The notes: a model not told the origin generated them from the letters alone. A DNA stretch of 64,000 nt from Aricia agestis (GCF_905147365.1 NC_056428.1:39413001-39477000), one strand, 5' to 3'. Positions 1-10,798 are shown, counted from the first letter of the stretch. Made by a program: numbers and translations.

Positions 1-1
1 C

Positions 2-94
2 AGTAGTAACCAGGCATCTACTTCCGAGGTGGTCACTGCCAGCAAGGCTATCGAAGTACCCAAGATGAGGGATAACAAATACGCCAGTTTGATG
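2..94 (+). CDS. Partial coding exon of an unidentified plus-strand gene (5' part lies left of the window)
   Basis: The frame starting at base 2 is open through 31 codons and ends at a good splice donor (GTAATG at 95). The peptide is Ser/Thr-rich and then charged (ends MRDNKYASLM). The exon ends in phase 0, and the next exon (2766) also begins in phase 0, so the two join cleanly. The upstream boundary is cut by the window edge. I do not recognise the protein family. The coding call rests on the open frame, splice signals and phase agreement only. Confidence 0.6.
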
Positions 95-199
95 GTAATG
101 TTCTGTTTTCATACATTATACTATAGTCAGCATGAGTGGCCAACCTGTCGATCGCGACTGTTGGTCCAGTAGATTGTGGCCAGGCAAAAATATAAATAA

Positions 200-800
200 C
201 TAGCTGTTGCCCGCGACTTCGTCCGCGTTAGCATAGTAGATCACATCCCTAATAATAATAATTTATTGTACAAAAATATTCAATATTATACAGAATTGAC
301 TTTCCTACAATTTTATTTTATATAGATGTTGCGCGCGGCTTCGCTTGCGTAATTTACGAATTTTACGCAACCGTACATTTTGCAGCAAAAAATAGCCTAT
401 GTCCCTTCACGTGGTCTATTCTTCGTGTTTGCCAAATAACGTGAAATTAGTCTTAGCGTGATAAAATATAGCTTATAACCTTCCTCGATCAATTTTTCAA
501 ATTTGATCGAGGAAGGTTATAAGCTATATTTTTCAAATCGGACCAGTAGTTCCTGAGATTAGCGCGTTCAAATAAGCCCTTTTCAAATAATTTCCCCCGT
601 TTTTTCCACATTTTCCCCTATTTATTCGCTCCTATTATACTAAGCGTGATAAAATATAGCCTATCCTAGCCTTCCTCGATAAATGGGCTATCTAACAGTA
701 AAAGAATTTTTCAAATCGGACCAACAAACAAACTCTTCCCAATTATAATATTAGTATTAGTAAATAATAATAATAAGACCAGTCGACTGCCTACTAAGAC
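200..800. repeat. Degenerate LINE 3'-tail repeats (two lepidopteran families)
   Basis: Position 201 starts the widespread lepidopteran tail motif (TAGCTGTTGCCCGCGACTTC), followed near 325 by a second tail type (TTGCGCGCGGCTTCGCTTG, then a 'tagcctatgtcc' block and a 'gaccagtagttcctgag' block). A shorter duplicate of the last part lies at about 640-735. These are non-coding relics inside the intron 95..2765. Confidence 0.6.
463..532. repeat. Perfect 30-bp hairpin within the LINE relic
   Basis: Bases 463-492 and 503-532 are exact reverse complements (arms containing CTTATAACCTTCCTCGATC), separated by a 10-base loop. It looks like a local inverted duplication of retroelement sequence. Confidence 0.8.
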
Positions 801-981
801 TGGTCAATAAAAATACATTGTGAACTAAACTATGCTGTTTCATTTAAGATTTCAAGAAGTATTATTAGTAAGAGAAAATTGTCTTGGTGTTTTACTTATT
901 TAAAGATATAAGATAACGATCAGTATACTTCTAGTAAAGGAAGTGGGTTGGGAATTTTTAGGAAATGACATTCTTATCGAA

Positions 982-1013
982 TACCGAGCGAAGCTCGGTC
1001 AAATAGCTAGTTA
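982..1013 (-). repeat. Fragment of an RTE-like LINE tail, reverse orientation
   Basis: Contains the reverse complement of the 'gagctttgctcggtattcga' motif seen in longer copies near 36.1, 48.8 and 61.2 kb. Only the start of the repeat remains. Confidence 0.5.
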
Positions 1014-2439
1014 TGATTAGCTGCTATCTTTTTTTTTAAACTCTGGTGTTGTAAATATGAATAATTAAAAAAAAAGTCATAATATTTAGATATTTACATA
1101 GTACATACTGTCATTAAGTTGCTGAAGCGGTCTATTCAGTTGTGTAATTACAATTAAGTATATGGTTTTTGCTGCATTAAGAGTGTATGCTACTACAAAT
1201 TATATTATGCACGCAATAGCTTTAGCACAAATTTTCATATAATTTTTCATATAATCTATAGCATTAGCGAAAAACGGCTTATTTATTTTTAAAAGAAATT
1301 TCAAAGTCGGTTAAGTGTGTTAATTAGTGATTAATATCTGACAACCTGCCTAAATTATTATCTATAACAATAATAGTATAGAATCTGCAAATGCAATTTA
1401 CTTTATGAAAACAGTTTTCCTTCATATTCAAGTACATAATATACATACTTAGTGTGTTTATGATAGAAATACATATTATGTTATTTACTTACGTATTTTA
1501 TTTGATTTTATTAAGTATCATTTTAAGTAATTTAATATAAAAACTGAATTATCTGTTTCTTATTAAACAAGCTAGCATATTGTAATAAAACATTTGTTGG
1601 ATGTTAAGAGAATATTTTGTTCTGATAGGATCTGGACTGAATCAAAGGTCTTTTAATGTTGATACATTAGAATCGGGATTTTTTGTGGATTTTAAGTGGT
1701 CTTGAACTTCAGAATACTTTATTTGTGCTAAAAATTATTATCAATACTTGTTTACCTTGCAGAGCGATTGTTAATCATTTTTACATTTATTGCGATTAAT
1801 GTAATACAAGCTATGCCGTCACAAAAAGCCTCTTTTTGTTAGACTTACTTTTCGTTTTAATTGCGAATTTTTGTGTTTGTTTTACTCTTTTCTAAGTTCC
1901 TATGCTGTCACTGCTTGGCAACGGCCTTTTCTAAGGCTATCCATTCCTCTCGCTCTAAATCAACCTCTAAAGTTAACCTTTAGCGTTAGTTTTTTTTATG
2001 TAAATCAGCTGAGCAGATTTTTTTTCAATTTGCACATTATTCTAAGAAATTTGCATGCGTATTGTTTATTATAATAATATGATGCTTGCTATAGCCTATA
2101 GATAATTATTAAGGCTGGGTGCTGTAAGTGGGCTCGTGTACTATTGGTTGAACACTTTTCAGACAAGTTGTTATTGGTAGATTACGATCTTAGTGGCACA
2201 TTATTGGTAGATATTGTACTGTGTACACATACAGTTTCGCCGACGGATCCTTAAGTCGTGTGCGAATGTATACTTACTATATCCTTGTCGAAATAACGAG
2301 ATGTAGAATATCATATAAAATATACTGGCATTCTATAAATAAAGTTTCGTATCTCAATATGTGTTTGGACTAAAGTAATTGTATTATCGACATTAACTAG
2401 ACAGTCACATAATCATTTTAACCACTTCCCTATAATTTA
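1014..2439. other. Intron sequence with no recognisable feature
   Basis: AT-rich DNA with no long open frame, no convincing inverted repeat and no copy of the repeat families seen elsewhere in the window. Confidence 0.4.
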
Positions 2440-2755
2440 ATATATTGTTACTGCAATATTTTAGATGCTCGAGTGCAGCACAAGCATAGACAGTACACAA
2501 AAAGTTTAGTTCGACGTTCGACGCCTTTGTCAATATTCTGTATTTATGACGTGTGTGACATGTCGGAGTTTGGTCCACTCCCACATTTTTCATTGTAATT
2601 AGTCACAATGCAAGAGTAATTTTATAGTGCACAAGTATGTGCGCAGTACACAAGAGCACTCTCTATTTCTTTACTATGATAACCCAGTGGGACGGACGAC
2701 AGGCGTATATGCTAATAGCCTCTTCTCCGACCTTTGCATAATATTCCCTATTTCT
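2440..2755. repeat. Copy of an interspersed element shared with 10385..11190
   Basis: Both ends match the other copy: left end 'gcaatattttagatgctcgag' versus 'gcaatattttggcgctagag', then a shared 'cagcatagacagta' block; right end 'ctccgacctttgc' followed by 'ccctatt'. The right end runs to within about 15 bases of the splice acceptor at 2764-2765, so the pyrimidine tract of that acceptor may be repeat-derived. Confidence 0.6.
2612..2697 (-). repeat. Truncated SINE fragment, inverted copy of the 43.3-kb SINE body
   Basis: Reverse complement of the body of the SINE at 43312..43676 (matching its bases 43521-43607), with shared words such as CAGTACACAAGAGCACTCTC and CCCAGTGGGACGGA. It has no tRNA head and no tail. 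It sits inside the 2440..2755 repeat, so it inserted later. Confidence 0.75.
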
Positions 2756-2765
2756 ACCATTACAG

Positions 2766-2981
2766 GAGTTTCCCTTCGCTGACGGCAGTCCTATCACCGA
2801 GTTAGCGAGCTTCTATCAGGAGTGCGTGGCGGCGCGATGTGCTAGTGACGCTTGGGACAATACCGCCAGCACCGACTCCACTGCGTTGGCACGTCAGTTA
2901 CAGGCGTTCGAAGACGCTGTACCGGAGTTCGATAATTTGCTAGCCGACATGTGCGCTAGTGACCACAGTTCTGACACTTGA
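2766..2981 (+). CDS. C-terminal coding exon of the unidentified plus-strand gene, ending in TGA
   Basis: Acceptor TTCTACCATTACAG ends at 2765; 71 codons then run in phase 0 to TGA at 2979-2981. The peptide is acidic and probably helical, starting EFPFADGSPITELASFYQ and ending LLADMCASDHSSDT. GC content is clearly higher than the flanks, as expected for coding DNA. I do not recognise the family. One base after the stop lies a good donor (GAG|GTATGG at 2983), so the transcript may splice on to 7416, which is in frame with the codons before TGA. Overlapping minus-strand frames are shadows. Confidence 0.65.
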   Translation, partial: EFPFADGSPITELASFYQECVAARCASDAWDNTASTDSTALARQLQAFEDAVPEFDNLLADMCASDHSSDT

Positions 2982-3012
2982 GGTATGGCAAACCACTTGA
3001 CGTTGCCCCTTA

Positions 3013-3365
3013 GGGCCAATAGGGTGGTGTGGTTGTAGTACGTGTGTACTACAACCACACCACGTCGCAACGACAAAATGCCGTCGAGCTGTGGTTACGT
3101 GTGAATGGTGTCGCTGCAGCTTTTTGTAGTTGCGTTGTGGTACCGACAAAATGTCGACGTGGTTGCGTCGTCGCCAGTTGTTGCGATGTGGTCACAAGCA
3201 TGTGGTAAAGGTTAAAGATGTGGTAGCAAGTGGTCGACGACTGCAAAATGTGGTAGCAAGTGTTGACGACTGCAAAATGTGGTAATTGTGAATAGTCCAG
3301 TTTATTTACAATATGAAATATATACCATATCACGTGGTGTGGTTGTGGTACGTGTGGATTGGCCC
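3013..3365. mobile_element. PIF/Harbinger-like MITE with TTA target duplication
   Basis: Terminal inverted repeats begin GGGCCAAT and end ATTGGCCC and continue inward (GTGGTGTGGTTGT-type arms). TTA flanks both ends (3010-3012 and 3366-3368), the 3-bp duplication expected of PIF/Harbinger elements. The interior holds a near-perfect hairpin at 3024-3064 and two tandem 30-bp units near 3212-3280. Non-coding. Confidence 0.75.
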
Positions 3366-3368
3366 TTA

Positions 3369-3683
3369 GGGTGAGGCCAAACGAGCGTAATTTTGTGACT
3401 CGTCGCAGTCGCAGAATTTCGGTCACATAATTTCTGTTGCATTTGATTTCATACAAAAGTCCTGTTTCATTCACACGGCGACGAAAAATGAATTGTCTGC
3501 CGACCATGCACTATTCGGACCGAATTGAGTTTGAGGGGTCGACGCGGGCCGAGCAAAGCGTGACATCTGTCACAAACGTTCGACAGTTACAAGTTACAAC
3601 TGAATAAAAATGTGCTCGTCTGGCATCCAAACGGAATTTCTGCGACTCACGACTCACAAAATTACGCTCGTTTGGCCTCACCC
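3369..3683. mobile_element. Second PIF/Harbinger-like MITE, abutting the first
   Basis: Long inverted ends start GGGTGAGGCCAAACGAGCGT, with 30 or more bases matched at the other end. Flanked by TTA at 3366-3368 and 3684-3686; the left TTA is shared with the preceding element. No transposase frame. Confidence 0.8.
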
Positions 3684-3741
3684 TTACTATTATAATTTAT
3701 ACCAAATATTAAATTAAAAAAATTAAAAAGAACCCCTGAGC

Positions 3742-3856
3742 GTGTCTACACACGCGCCGCAGCGGTCTTTAACAAAATAACGAGACTAGTCGGACCCATG
3801 AGCGCGCCGCGGTGGCGAAAAATGCTGCCGCTGCGGCGCCGTGTGTAAACAGCCTG
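3742..3856. mobile_element. Short GC-rich palindromic MITE
   Basis: Inverted ends of about 23 bases: TGTCTACACACGCGCCGCAG on the left and its near-complement (ccgctgcggcgccgtgtgtaaaca) on the right. Non-coding. Confidence 0.6.
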
Positions 3857-4782
3857 ATACTTGAAAATACGGTTGGATGTAGGACGGAATAAATCGTCGG
3901 ACCGATCAAAACACTAAACCAGTGTTAATACAAAACATTATTTTTAACAAGCCAAGTCTGAGAAATTACCATTTTAGTCTACAGTTAATAAACCCATATA
4001 ATTATTTCTTATGTTTTACTCGTCATTTTTCAGGTGCGGTGGGCAGGCCAAAAATCTAGATTTTACCTATTTATTGTAGATTTATACTTTATACGCTATA
4101 GACTAGAATGTAGTCCATAGGTATATTATATTATGAGAAAGATAGTATTATTGTTGTCAAAAGTTTAAGGGCCGCCACGTATTTGCGATCAATTGTTTCT
4201 ATCCATCGTAAACGTTCGTACTAGTTCATATAATATGATGGATCGAAACGATCTATTGCAAACTAATGGCTGCTCTAATAATATGTCTACTATCGTCCTT
4301 CTAAACAAAAACACACTGCCTAAACTATACTAATTTATTAGGTACCCACCTTACCTTCTATTCTAAACTTTATCTTAATTTGCTTTATCTATTACTTTAA
4401 ACAATATTCAAATCTGTTGAACAATATGTAAATTACATATATGTATAAGTTGCGTTCTGTTGTAAAAAGCTTTTTCATTGTCTATGTAGCTTATAGATAA
4501 TAATCTTGGCGAAAATGAAATATGCAGAAAAATGTTACAATATTTTTTTAATTAATAAAATATTATCAACGAAAAAGACTGATGATGGCCAAACAATTTG
4601 GCTGTACGTGTGTATTTTAATATTATTTTAAAACTAACAATTTTATTAATCTACTACTTTTTATTATACTAATTTTTGTTTAGAGGGATGATACTGAAAA
4701 TAGTAAATTGTATTGTATTTTTTTTAAGTCCGGTCAAGTATATAATACGTCTCTTTCACACACGAAAATATTGTTTTGCGTA

Positions 4783-4960
4783 AAGGTACAAGTTGGAAGC
4801 CGGCTTCATGAAGTTGCAGCAGACGACGTGTCGTCGCGATACTATTATTCTATGTATTTCTATGAATAAGTGTCGCTAGCTGCGAAGGGTATTTCATAGA
4901 AATACATACAAACCAGTAGTGTCGCTGCGGTTGCTTCATGTCGCTGCCAACCGGCACCTT
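4783..4960. mobile_element. Palindromic MITE
   Basis: Ends are inverted: 'aaggtacaagttggaagccg' on the left against the complement of 'ccaaccggcacctt' on the right, plus a matched tgcttcatg/catgaag block. Two copies of an 'atttctatgaa' word face each other in the centre. Confidence 0.6.
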
Positions 4961-6288
4961 AACTGCTATATTACTAATGGTATGTTCTATGTTCGAATTT
5001 CGTCGTGCGCTGCTCCACGACCGGACTCTAGAAAGTCTTCAGGCATATAGTCAGGTACTGAATCCAACGAATACATACCTTATGTCACGGCCTACAATAG
5101 CATTGTATTAATTTATTTACATATGATATTGAATGTACCGTAACTTCTTGGTGGAAATTCATGTTTCACAGTAATAATATACACTTTTCATGCACTTTTT
5201 CCACTTTTATTAATAACAATTATGTTTTACACGACCGGTTTCGATAAAATCATCATCAGGTGTAGTGCAAATTTATTTACTGCAAACTATCTAGTTTCCG
5301 AGGTCAATTTGTTGGTAGTTCATCTCTGTAGTATCTATATGTATAATATTAACCTTATCCTAAAAAGCTACTTAAATCACTCCCGAGTCGTTTATTCTAA
5401 TATAAATCCTAATAGGTTTAAGCCAGTGAATATAGATATTAGATACCGACAAATTCACCTCAAAAACCGAACACTAAGGTCTCTTTCATAATCTTCTGAT
5501 AATAATAATAACTACTGGACGCTTTGATAAAAAGTTTTTGTTTATATTGTCGAAGTTCAAAATCACTCGTGTACTTAATGAAAAGAAATTTAAATTAATG
5601 AAAATTAATTATTGTGCCTTTCGTAATAATTATTATCTTCTCAATGGTGATTTTGACGTAGGAGTCAGGATTTTGGAAGTTCTGTATTTGTTACACAAAA
5701 TAAAGAAAGATAAACATTTCGTAAAAGAAAACTCCGGAATATATGCGGAAGAACAATTAAGACATTGTACGAGTATAATAATTTTAATTTTTTAATCTTC
5801 TTGATGTCTCGTAATTTTTAACCGACTTCCAAAAAGGAGGAGGTTATATGTTCGGCTGTGGATATATATTTTTTTTGCTATAAAAGTATCAAACGATGTT
5901 TTAGTTTCTATAAAAACTATAGATCATAGAAGATTGTGAAAAGGCCCTGACAATAATTATAGTACAACGAAATATACAACACAGATAATGGTTCTCGGGA
6001 ATCATTGCCGAAAAAGTATAAGTTTATTTTACTGTATATGCAATAGTTTGTGTAGGTATACCGAACGAATAATTTCGAATGTTTTATAATCATAAATAAA
6101 CCTTACAGGATATGAAATTTGAGAATAGTATATTATCTTATATCATATCGTTAATATAGTACTATTTCATCATAAAATCAAAATTTCTTAGCTATCAGTC
6201 TATGTAAAAATTCCATGGTTTATTATTTGTGAATTACCTTTCAACAAAATAGAAGTAGTTGCGATATAGCGAAACAATTAACTTTTAT
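4961..6288. other. No gene seen; one short repeat relic
   Basis: AT-rich. Open frames at 5222-5491 and 5538-5795 are low-complexity and have no splice support. A relic of a common lepidopteran repeat (ccgacttccaaaaaggagga) begins near 5819. Confidence 0.4.
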
Positions 6289-6483
6289 GTAAGCCATACA
6301 CGCAACGGTCTACCGGAGAGGTCACCTGTGCAGTTATGCCTGCGCAGGTGTCACTGGAAAGAATTGATTTTCGATTTACGCCTGCGTCGCCTGCGCCGGT
6401 CCAAAAAACTGCACAGGTCTATTCATCGCAGGCATACCTGCACAGGTGGACCTCTCTTGTAGACCGTAGCATGTATGACTTAC
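6289..6483. mobile_element. Palindromic MITE rich in 'cctgcgcaggtg' inverted words
   Basis: Outer ends GTAAGCCATAC and the complement of GTATGACTTAC, continuing through an 'acggtctac' block on both sides and then an inverted 'gaggtcacctgtgcag' block. The 6259-6462 open frame is the palindrome read through. Confidence 0.7.
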
Positions 6484-7415
6484 ACTAGGCACAACTTATT
6501 TTCACTTTTTTGCTTATAGTCGGGTAAAAATCGACAAAATGGGTATAGTGGGGTAAAAGTCGACATAACGGGCCAAAATTGTATGGTTAATCAATAATTA
6601 TTAGCGGATTTAAAGATACAATTAAAATATCAGTGAGAGCGACTAGGAAACTCATCTGCCAAGTCTAGTCTATAACTTTCAAAACATACTGACATACACA
6701 TTTTCTATTTCTATTATTTTATTTTAAAAGTTATGTAAATATATAAATGTTTAATTAAATTTATTATTAAGCAAAGTTGTAATATTAATATGCTAATATT
6801 ATTTATGAACATGTTCTTTATTGTAAATTATTATTTTAGCGTAAACTATTATACTTATATTATTTAAATTGGATGAACATTAAAAAAAATATATAATTTA
6901 AGGTTTCCTTTTAAAACATTGTCTAAATTCTAGACATTTATTCTGTAAACCTATTTACTGCTTACCTAAGACTATGCCACTAACCATAAGTTCCTTTTAA
7001 GACATAGGCTCATTAAGGTCAATTCACACTAGCGCAGAAACTAAAATAATTATTCTGAGATAATATATACGATAGTATGAATTTACCCTAAATTTTGAGT
7101 ACTTCAATATTTCTTCAGCAAAACCTTGTCAATATATTCATACTTAAAGAATTTTAGATGTATAATAATGGAATCGTGTAAGAGTGATTATGAAATGGTG
7201 CTTATAAGAAAAGTTCTGATGGCAGGTAAAGAGGTGAAGTTTTAAGAATGTTTAATGGAATGTACAATTAAAGTATCCTAATTAAAGTAGTGCACATCGA
7301 TTTAAAGATAGACTTTTAGTTGATTAGAATTTAAAGAGGTATAACCATATTATAGTACCCTCAAATCGATTTGGCTAGTAATGCTAGCACAGATAAAAAA
7401 TGTTTCATTTCACAG

Positions 7416-7462
7416 GTTACGCGCTAACTGAACGCGGCGTAATTTACGCCGATGTGTCATAG
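7416..7462 (+). CDS. Candidate terminal exon in frame with the exon ending at 2981 (stop readthrough or alternative end)
   Basis: A pyrimidine-rich acceptor (GTTTCATTTCACAG ending at 7415) is followed by a short frame reading YALTERGVIYADVS and then TAG at 7460-7462. It needs one base from the previous exon. The donor at 2983, placed one base after TGA 2979-2981, supplies exactly that base, giving T-stop-G-YALTERG. A direct splice from 94 would instead read V-T-R-stop. I cannot tell readthrough from 3'UTR splicing or chance. The family is not recognised. Confidence 0.35.
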
Positions 7463-8040
7463 AAAACTTGAAATACATTACGAGCGTATTGAGCCGAACG
7501 TTCTGCAGATGTGTCGCGACACTAACGGGATACACAGTGTTCGATATTTAGGTCTCTTAGGTGGGTTAGTGAGTTGCCAAACGATCTTTAAGTCGAGTGC
7601 GACCTATATCGACCTATATTGGCTCTCCAATCGATGTGTAATTCTTAAATCGGATACTGCTATAATCGATATTGAAATCATGTATAATGTGTCAACTATT
7701 TATAATGGACCTGCGCGCAAAGTCGACGGAAATGTCCTATTGATTATGGACTATAGTAATTGCTAAGGAAAGTACACTTCTACAAAACTTAAAACTGGTG
7801 TTTTAAGTTTTGTGTATAGTGTAAAATTAGACTCTATTTCGAAAATCGGAATGCAGATGTCTTATTATAAGTTATGAGCATTGTTGTACTCGTTAATATA
7901 TTTGTGCGACCGAGTCGATAGTACAAATTAAATTGAGCATTTTATTGTATGAGTACTAGGACCAAGGCTTAACATAGAAATTGTATACTGGTCAGATAAA
8001 GAAAAAATAAAAAACGGAAATAAAAGAGATTAAATAAAAT
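7463..8040 (+). other. Probable 3'UTR following the 7416 exon
   Basis: About 570 bases with no repeat-family match. It contains a spurious 104-codon frame (7452-7766) and ends in a cluster of poly(A) signals. Confidence 0.35.
8006..8038 (+). terminator. Cluster of three AATAAA poly(A) signals
   Basis: AATAAA occurs at 8006-8011, 8019-8024 and 8033-8038 on the plus strand, suiting the 3' end of the plus-strand gene. In AT-rich DNA such words also occur by chance. Confidence 0.35.
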
Positions 8041-8101
8041 ATCTTCAATATAATGACTGTTAAAAAATCAAAATAAGAAAAGTCAAAGTTTTCTATGACT
8101 A

Positions 8102-8895
8102 AGACCCAATTTCACCAACCTATGTTTGTTAAATCCTAACGAGGCATTACTTAACCGAGCTTAGAAAATTAAACAGACTGTTAAAATACTTATGTCCCAC
8201 AGTAAAAATTTAACAGCGGATTAGTAAATGCAATTTTAAGTGAACAACTATCAATTCGTTCATTCTTGTTATAAGGCGACGGAATTGCAATGTACAAGAT
8301 TAATACGACATGCTTGCTGCAATGTGTCACTTTCTTCCATAGTAGTATAATAGTAGATAATGCGACCAAATTAAAATATCACTGATCGCATACATTTGTT
8401 ACGCTATAATAGTTCTTCTTAATTTACCAGGTTAATAATTATTATCTGTCAAAGCTGAAAACATGAATCATAAATCATAATACAAACTTTTATTTACATA
8501 TTTCGGTTTGGTAATTTTGACACAAGTTAGTATATTTGCAATGTCAAGGAAAATCCGAAGGCTGAATTTTTGGCAAAGTGAAAATAAATAATTATTCATA
8601 ACTATGAAAATAATTAATAATAGGGACGTAACGGAAACATGGCGGAAAGACTCAAAAGTCAAAACAGATTCTTTTATTGATATTGTATATTATTGTCTTT
8701 GAAAGTTGTTATTTTGACTCATATAACAGCCTGTTAAATATTTAACGGACCTCCATAGCAGGAATTAAATTTAACACCGTGTTAGGTGATTTAACATGAC
8801 ATTAGGGCATGGTGGAACGCTCGATAGCTCTAACAGGCCATTAACTGATTTAACAAGCCATTATTTATTTAACATTGTTTGATGAAACTGGGTCT
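8102..8895. mobile_element. Large MITE with inverted ends AGACCCAATTTCACCAACC
   Basis: The right end is the near-complement (gtttgatgaaactgggtct). 'tttaaca/tgttaaat' words are scattered inside in both orientations. No transposase frame. Related 'ttcaccaac' ends occur at 61924..62118. Confidence 0.65.
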
Positions 8896-9006
8896 AAACA
8901 AAACGAAAATTAATCAAGGCCGCAAAAGATTGGTTAATGATTTGGCTGGTTAGGTCATTAACCAATCAAAAACACTGTTGAACAGAACAGAACATCTGAA
9001 ATTTAA

Positions 9007-9605
9007 GGCCTCTTACACTCTGCGACTTTTAACAGCGATGCAGTCGCGCATTTTTGAAACGCATCGCGACACCAGCAATTTTTGTATCGATGCTGTCGCG
9101 CGTTAGTATCGACACAGTTGCGCGTTAGCATCGATACACACGCGCGACACCATAGATTTTTGCATTGGTTTTGCTTCTGCATCGCGACAGCATCGCTACT
9201 GTATCGCGACTGTATCGAAGCTTAAAGTAGCGCAAATGTTTAAAGTGTGTCTCAGTGTGCTCACTCCTTTAGTCTAAAGGAGTGAGCACACTGAGACGGG
9301 CCGTGCCGGGGCTCAGGGGGGCCGGGGCGCATCGCAAAATCGCAAGCGGCGCGTGGATGTGATGCGATGCGGCCCGGCAAGCCTCGGCTCAAAATCCGTC
9401 AATGCGTTGCGCGCCGACCCGCCCCGGCACAGCGAGCGATAAAATCCGTCAATGCGATGCGACCCGACCCGGCAATAGTGTGCTATAGCGCATTTTGCGC
9501 TGCGCCTTGACCCGGCCCGGCACGCGCCGACAAAGTGAGCGCAATCCTTAAGGTGGACCATTTGCGACTGCATCGCTGATAAAAGTCGCAGTGTGTAAGG
9601 GGGCC
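9007..9605. mobile_element. 599-bp PIF/Harbinger-like MITE with TAA target duplication
   Basis: Inverted ends of more than 35 bases (GGCCTCTTACACTCTGCGAC on the left, complement on the right) are flanked by TAA at 9004-9006 and 9606-9608. The left half carries repeated 'catcgcgac'-type words and the right half repeated 'gacccggcccggca' words. No transposase. Confidence 0.8.
9249..9297. repeat. Perfect 49-base palindrome at the centre of the MITE
   Basis: 23-base arms (starting GTCTCAGTGTGCTCACTCC) are separated by three bases (gtc, 9272-9274). Sequence composition changes sharply on either side of it. Confidence 0.85.
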
Positions 9606-10034
9606 TAATACATAGACTGCATATTATATATTGTGCGTATATGTATTAAAATTTATATTTGAATGAAAGGCTAATTGTTAGATAGTAATGTAATATTTAA
9701 AATACTATATGTACGGTTATGTAGTATGCATATTATACATTGGTTGAATTGCGAATTTTGATATTTATATAATATAATATCGTGTCAACAATAACATTTA
9801 CAGAAAACGCCCTCAATGGTCCACTGCTATGAATCATATCAATAATAAAAAAAATATCAATACAATACGGTGAATGTCTATTTAAATTATTCGTTGTATT
9901 TAGGTTGTATTGTATTGATTTGTATTTTTCATCAAGACGTGAAAAATCATTTGGCATTTTGTAACGAGCGAATGAAGCTTACAGTTCGATTTCGTGGTGG
10001 TAATATGCAGTTTAATCTCACTTATATTATATAG

Positions 10035-10369
10035 CAGAGGTCACCAATTAGTTTCGCTCGGGGTCCGTTTTAAGACATGAAATGACCTTCGCGGTCCACA
10101 CATTTTATACAAAAAAATTTATTAAACAAAGGTAATTAAGACGGAAATTACAAAGGTATTTTTTAGATATCAATGAGAATTTTTTTTGTAGCTAATTATC
10201 TTTCTGAAGTTTCGAGTGAAATATTGGTGCAAGCTATAGATATTGATTTTAAATCCTGGAGATATTGAAGTCCTAAGATGAACGAAGATCATCTTCGATC
10301 ATGCTCGGTCCGCAAACAATGGGTCGGCGGTCCGGATGCGGACCGCGGTCCGCCATTTGGTGACCCCTG
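10035..10369. mobile_element. hAT-like MITE with 8-bp target duplication TTATATAG
   Basis: Ends CAGAGGTCACCAA and TTGGTGACCCCTG are inverted, matching the usual hAT end type. TTATATAG flanks both sides exactly (10027-10034 and 10370-10377). The right part holds repeated 'gcggtccg' words. Non-coding. Confidence 0.85.
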
Positions 10370-10525
10370 TTATATAGGATATATTACAGCAATATTTTGG
10401 CGCTAGAGGCAGTACCAGCATAGACAGTAAACAAAAAGTTTTGTTAAACGTTTGTCGTTTCTGTCAATATTCTGACATGTGAGATTATTTACGTATGTGG
10501 TTTTTATTATTCGTAGCGTATGTGC

Positions 10526-10798
10526 ATGGGCGTACCCAGGATTTCAGCTGGAGGGGGGCAGCTCATACCTGTTTCGAGAATATGGTTATTCTGGTATGTT
10601 GAAATAAAAAAATCATAACAATTTAGTTCTATTATTCTTTCTGAAAAATATTTTGTTTTCAACACTTCATTTTGCCCAGAGTAGGTAACACGTTTTTAAT
10701 TCCCACTTGCCAGGAAAATTTACGTTTATTTTATCTCTCAGGGAGTAGGCAGCTGACCCCCCCCCCCCCCCTGGCCCCCCTCCCCTGGGTACGCCCAT
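10526..10798. mobile_element. MITE with inverted ATGGGCGTACCC ends and 8-bp target duplication GTATGTGC
   Basis: The inverted ends read ATGGGCGTACCCAGG and the complement. GTATGTGC flanks both ends (10518-10525 and 10799-10806). Near the right end is a run of 15 C (10757-10771). The 8-bp duplication suggests a hAT-type origin. Confidence 0.8.

Noticed and set aside
3049..3507. 152-codon minus-strand open frame
   Set aside because: It crosses the junction of two MITEs and reads their inverted repeats.
7452..7766. 104-codon plus-strand open frame
   Set aside because: It is out of frame with the better-supported short exon at 7416, has no recognisable motif, and lies in the probable 3'UTR.
9249..9297. 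Transcription terminator or microRNA hairpin
   Set aside because: The perfect palindrome lies at the centre of a MITE with its own target duplication, which explains it better; no small-RNA evidence is available.
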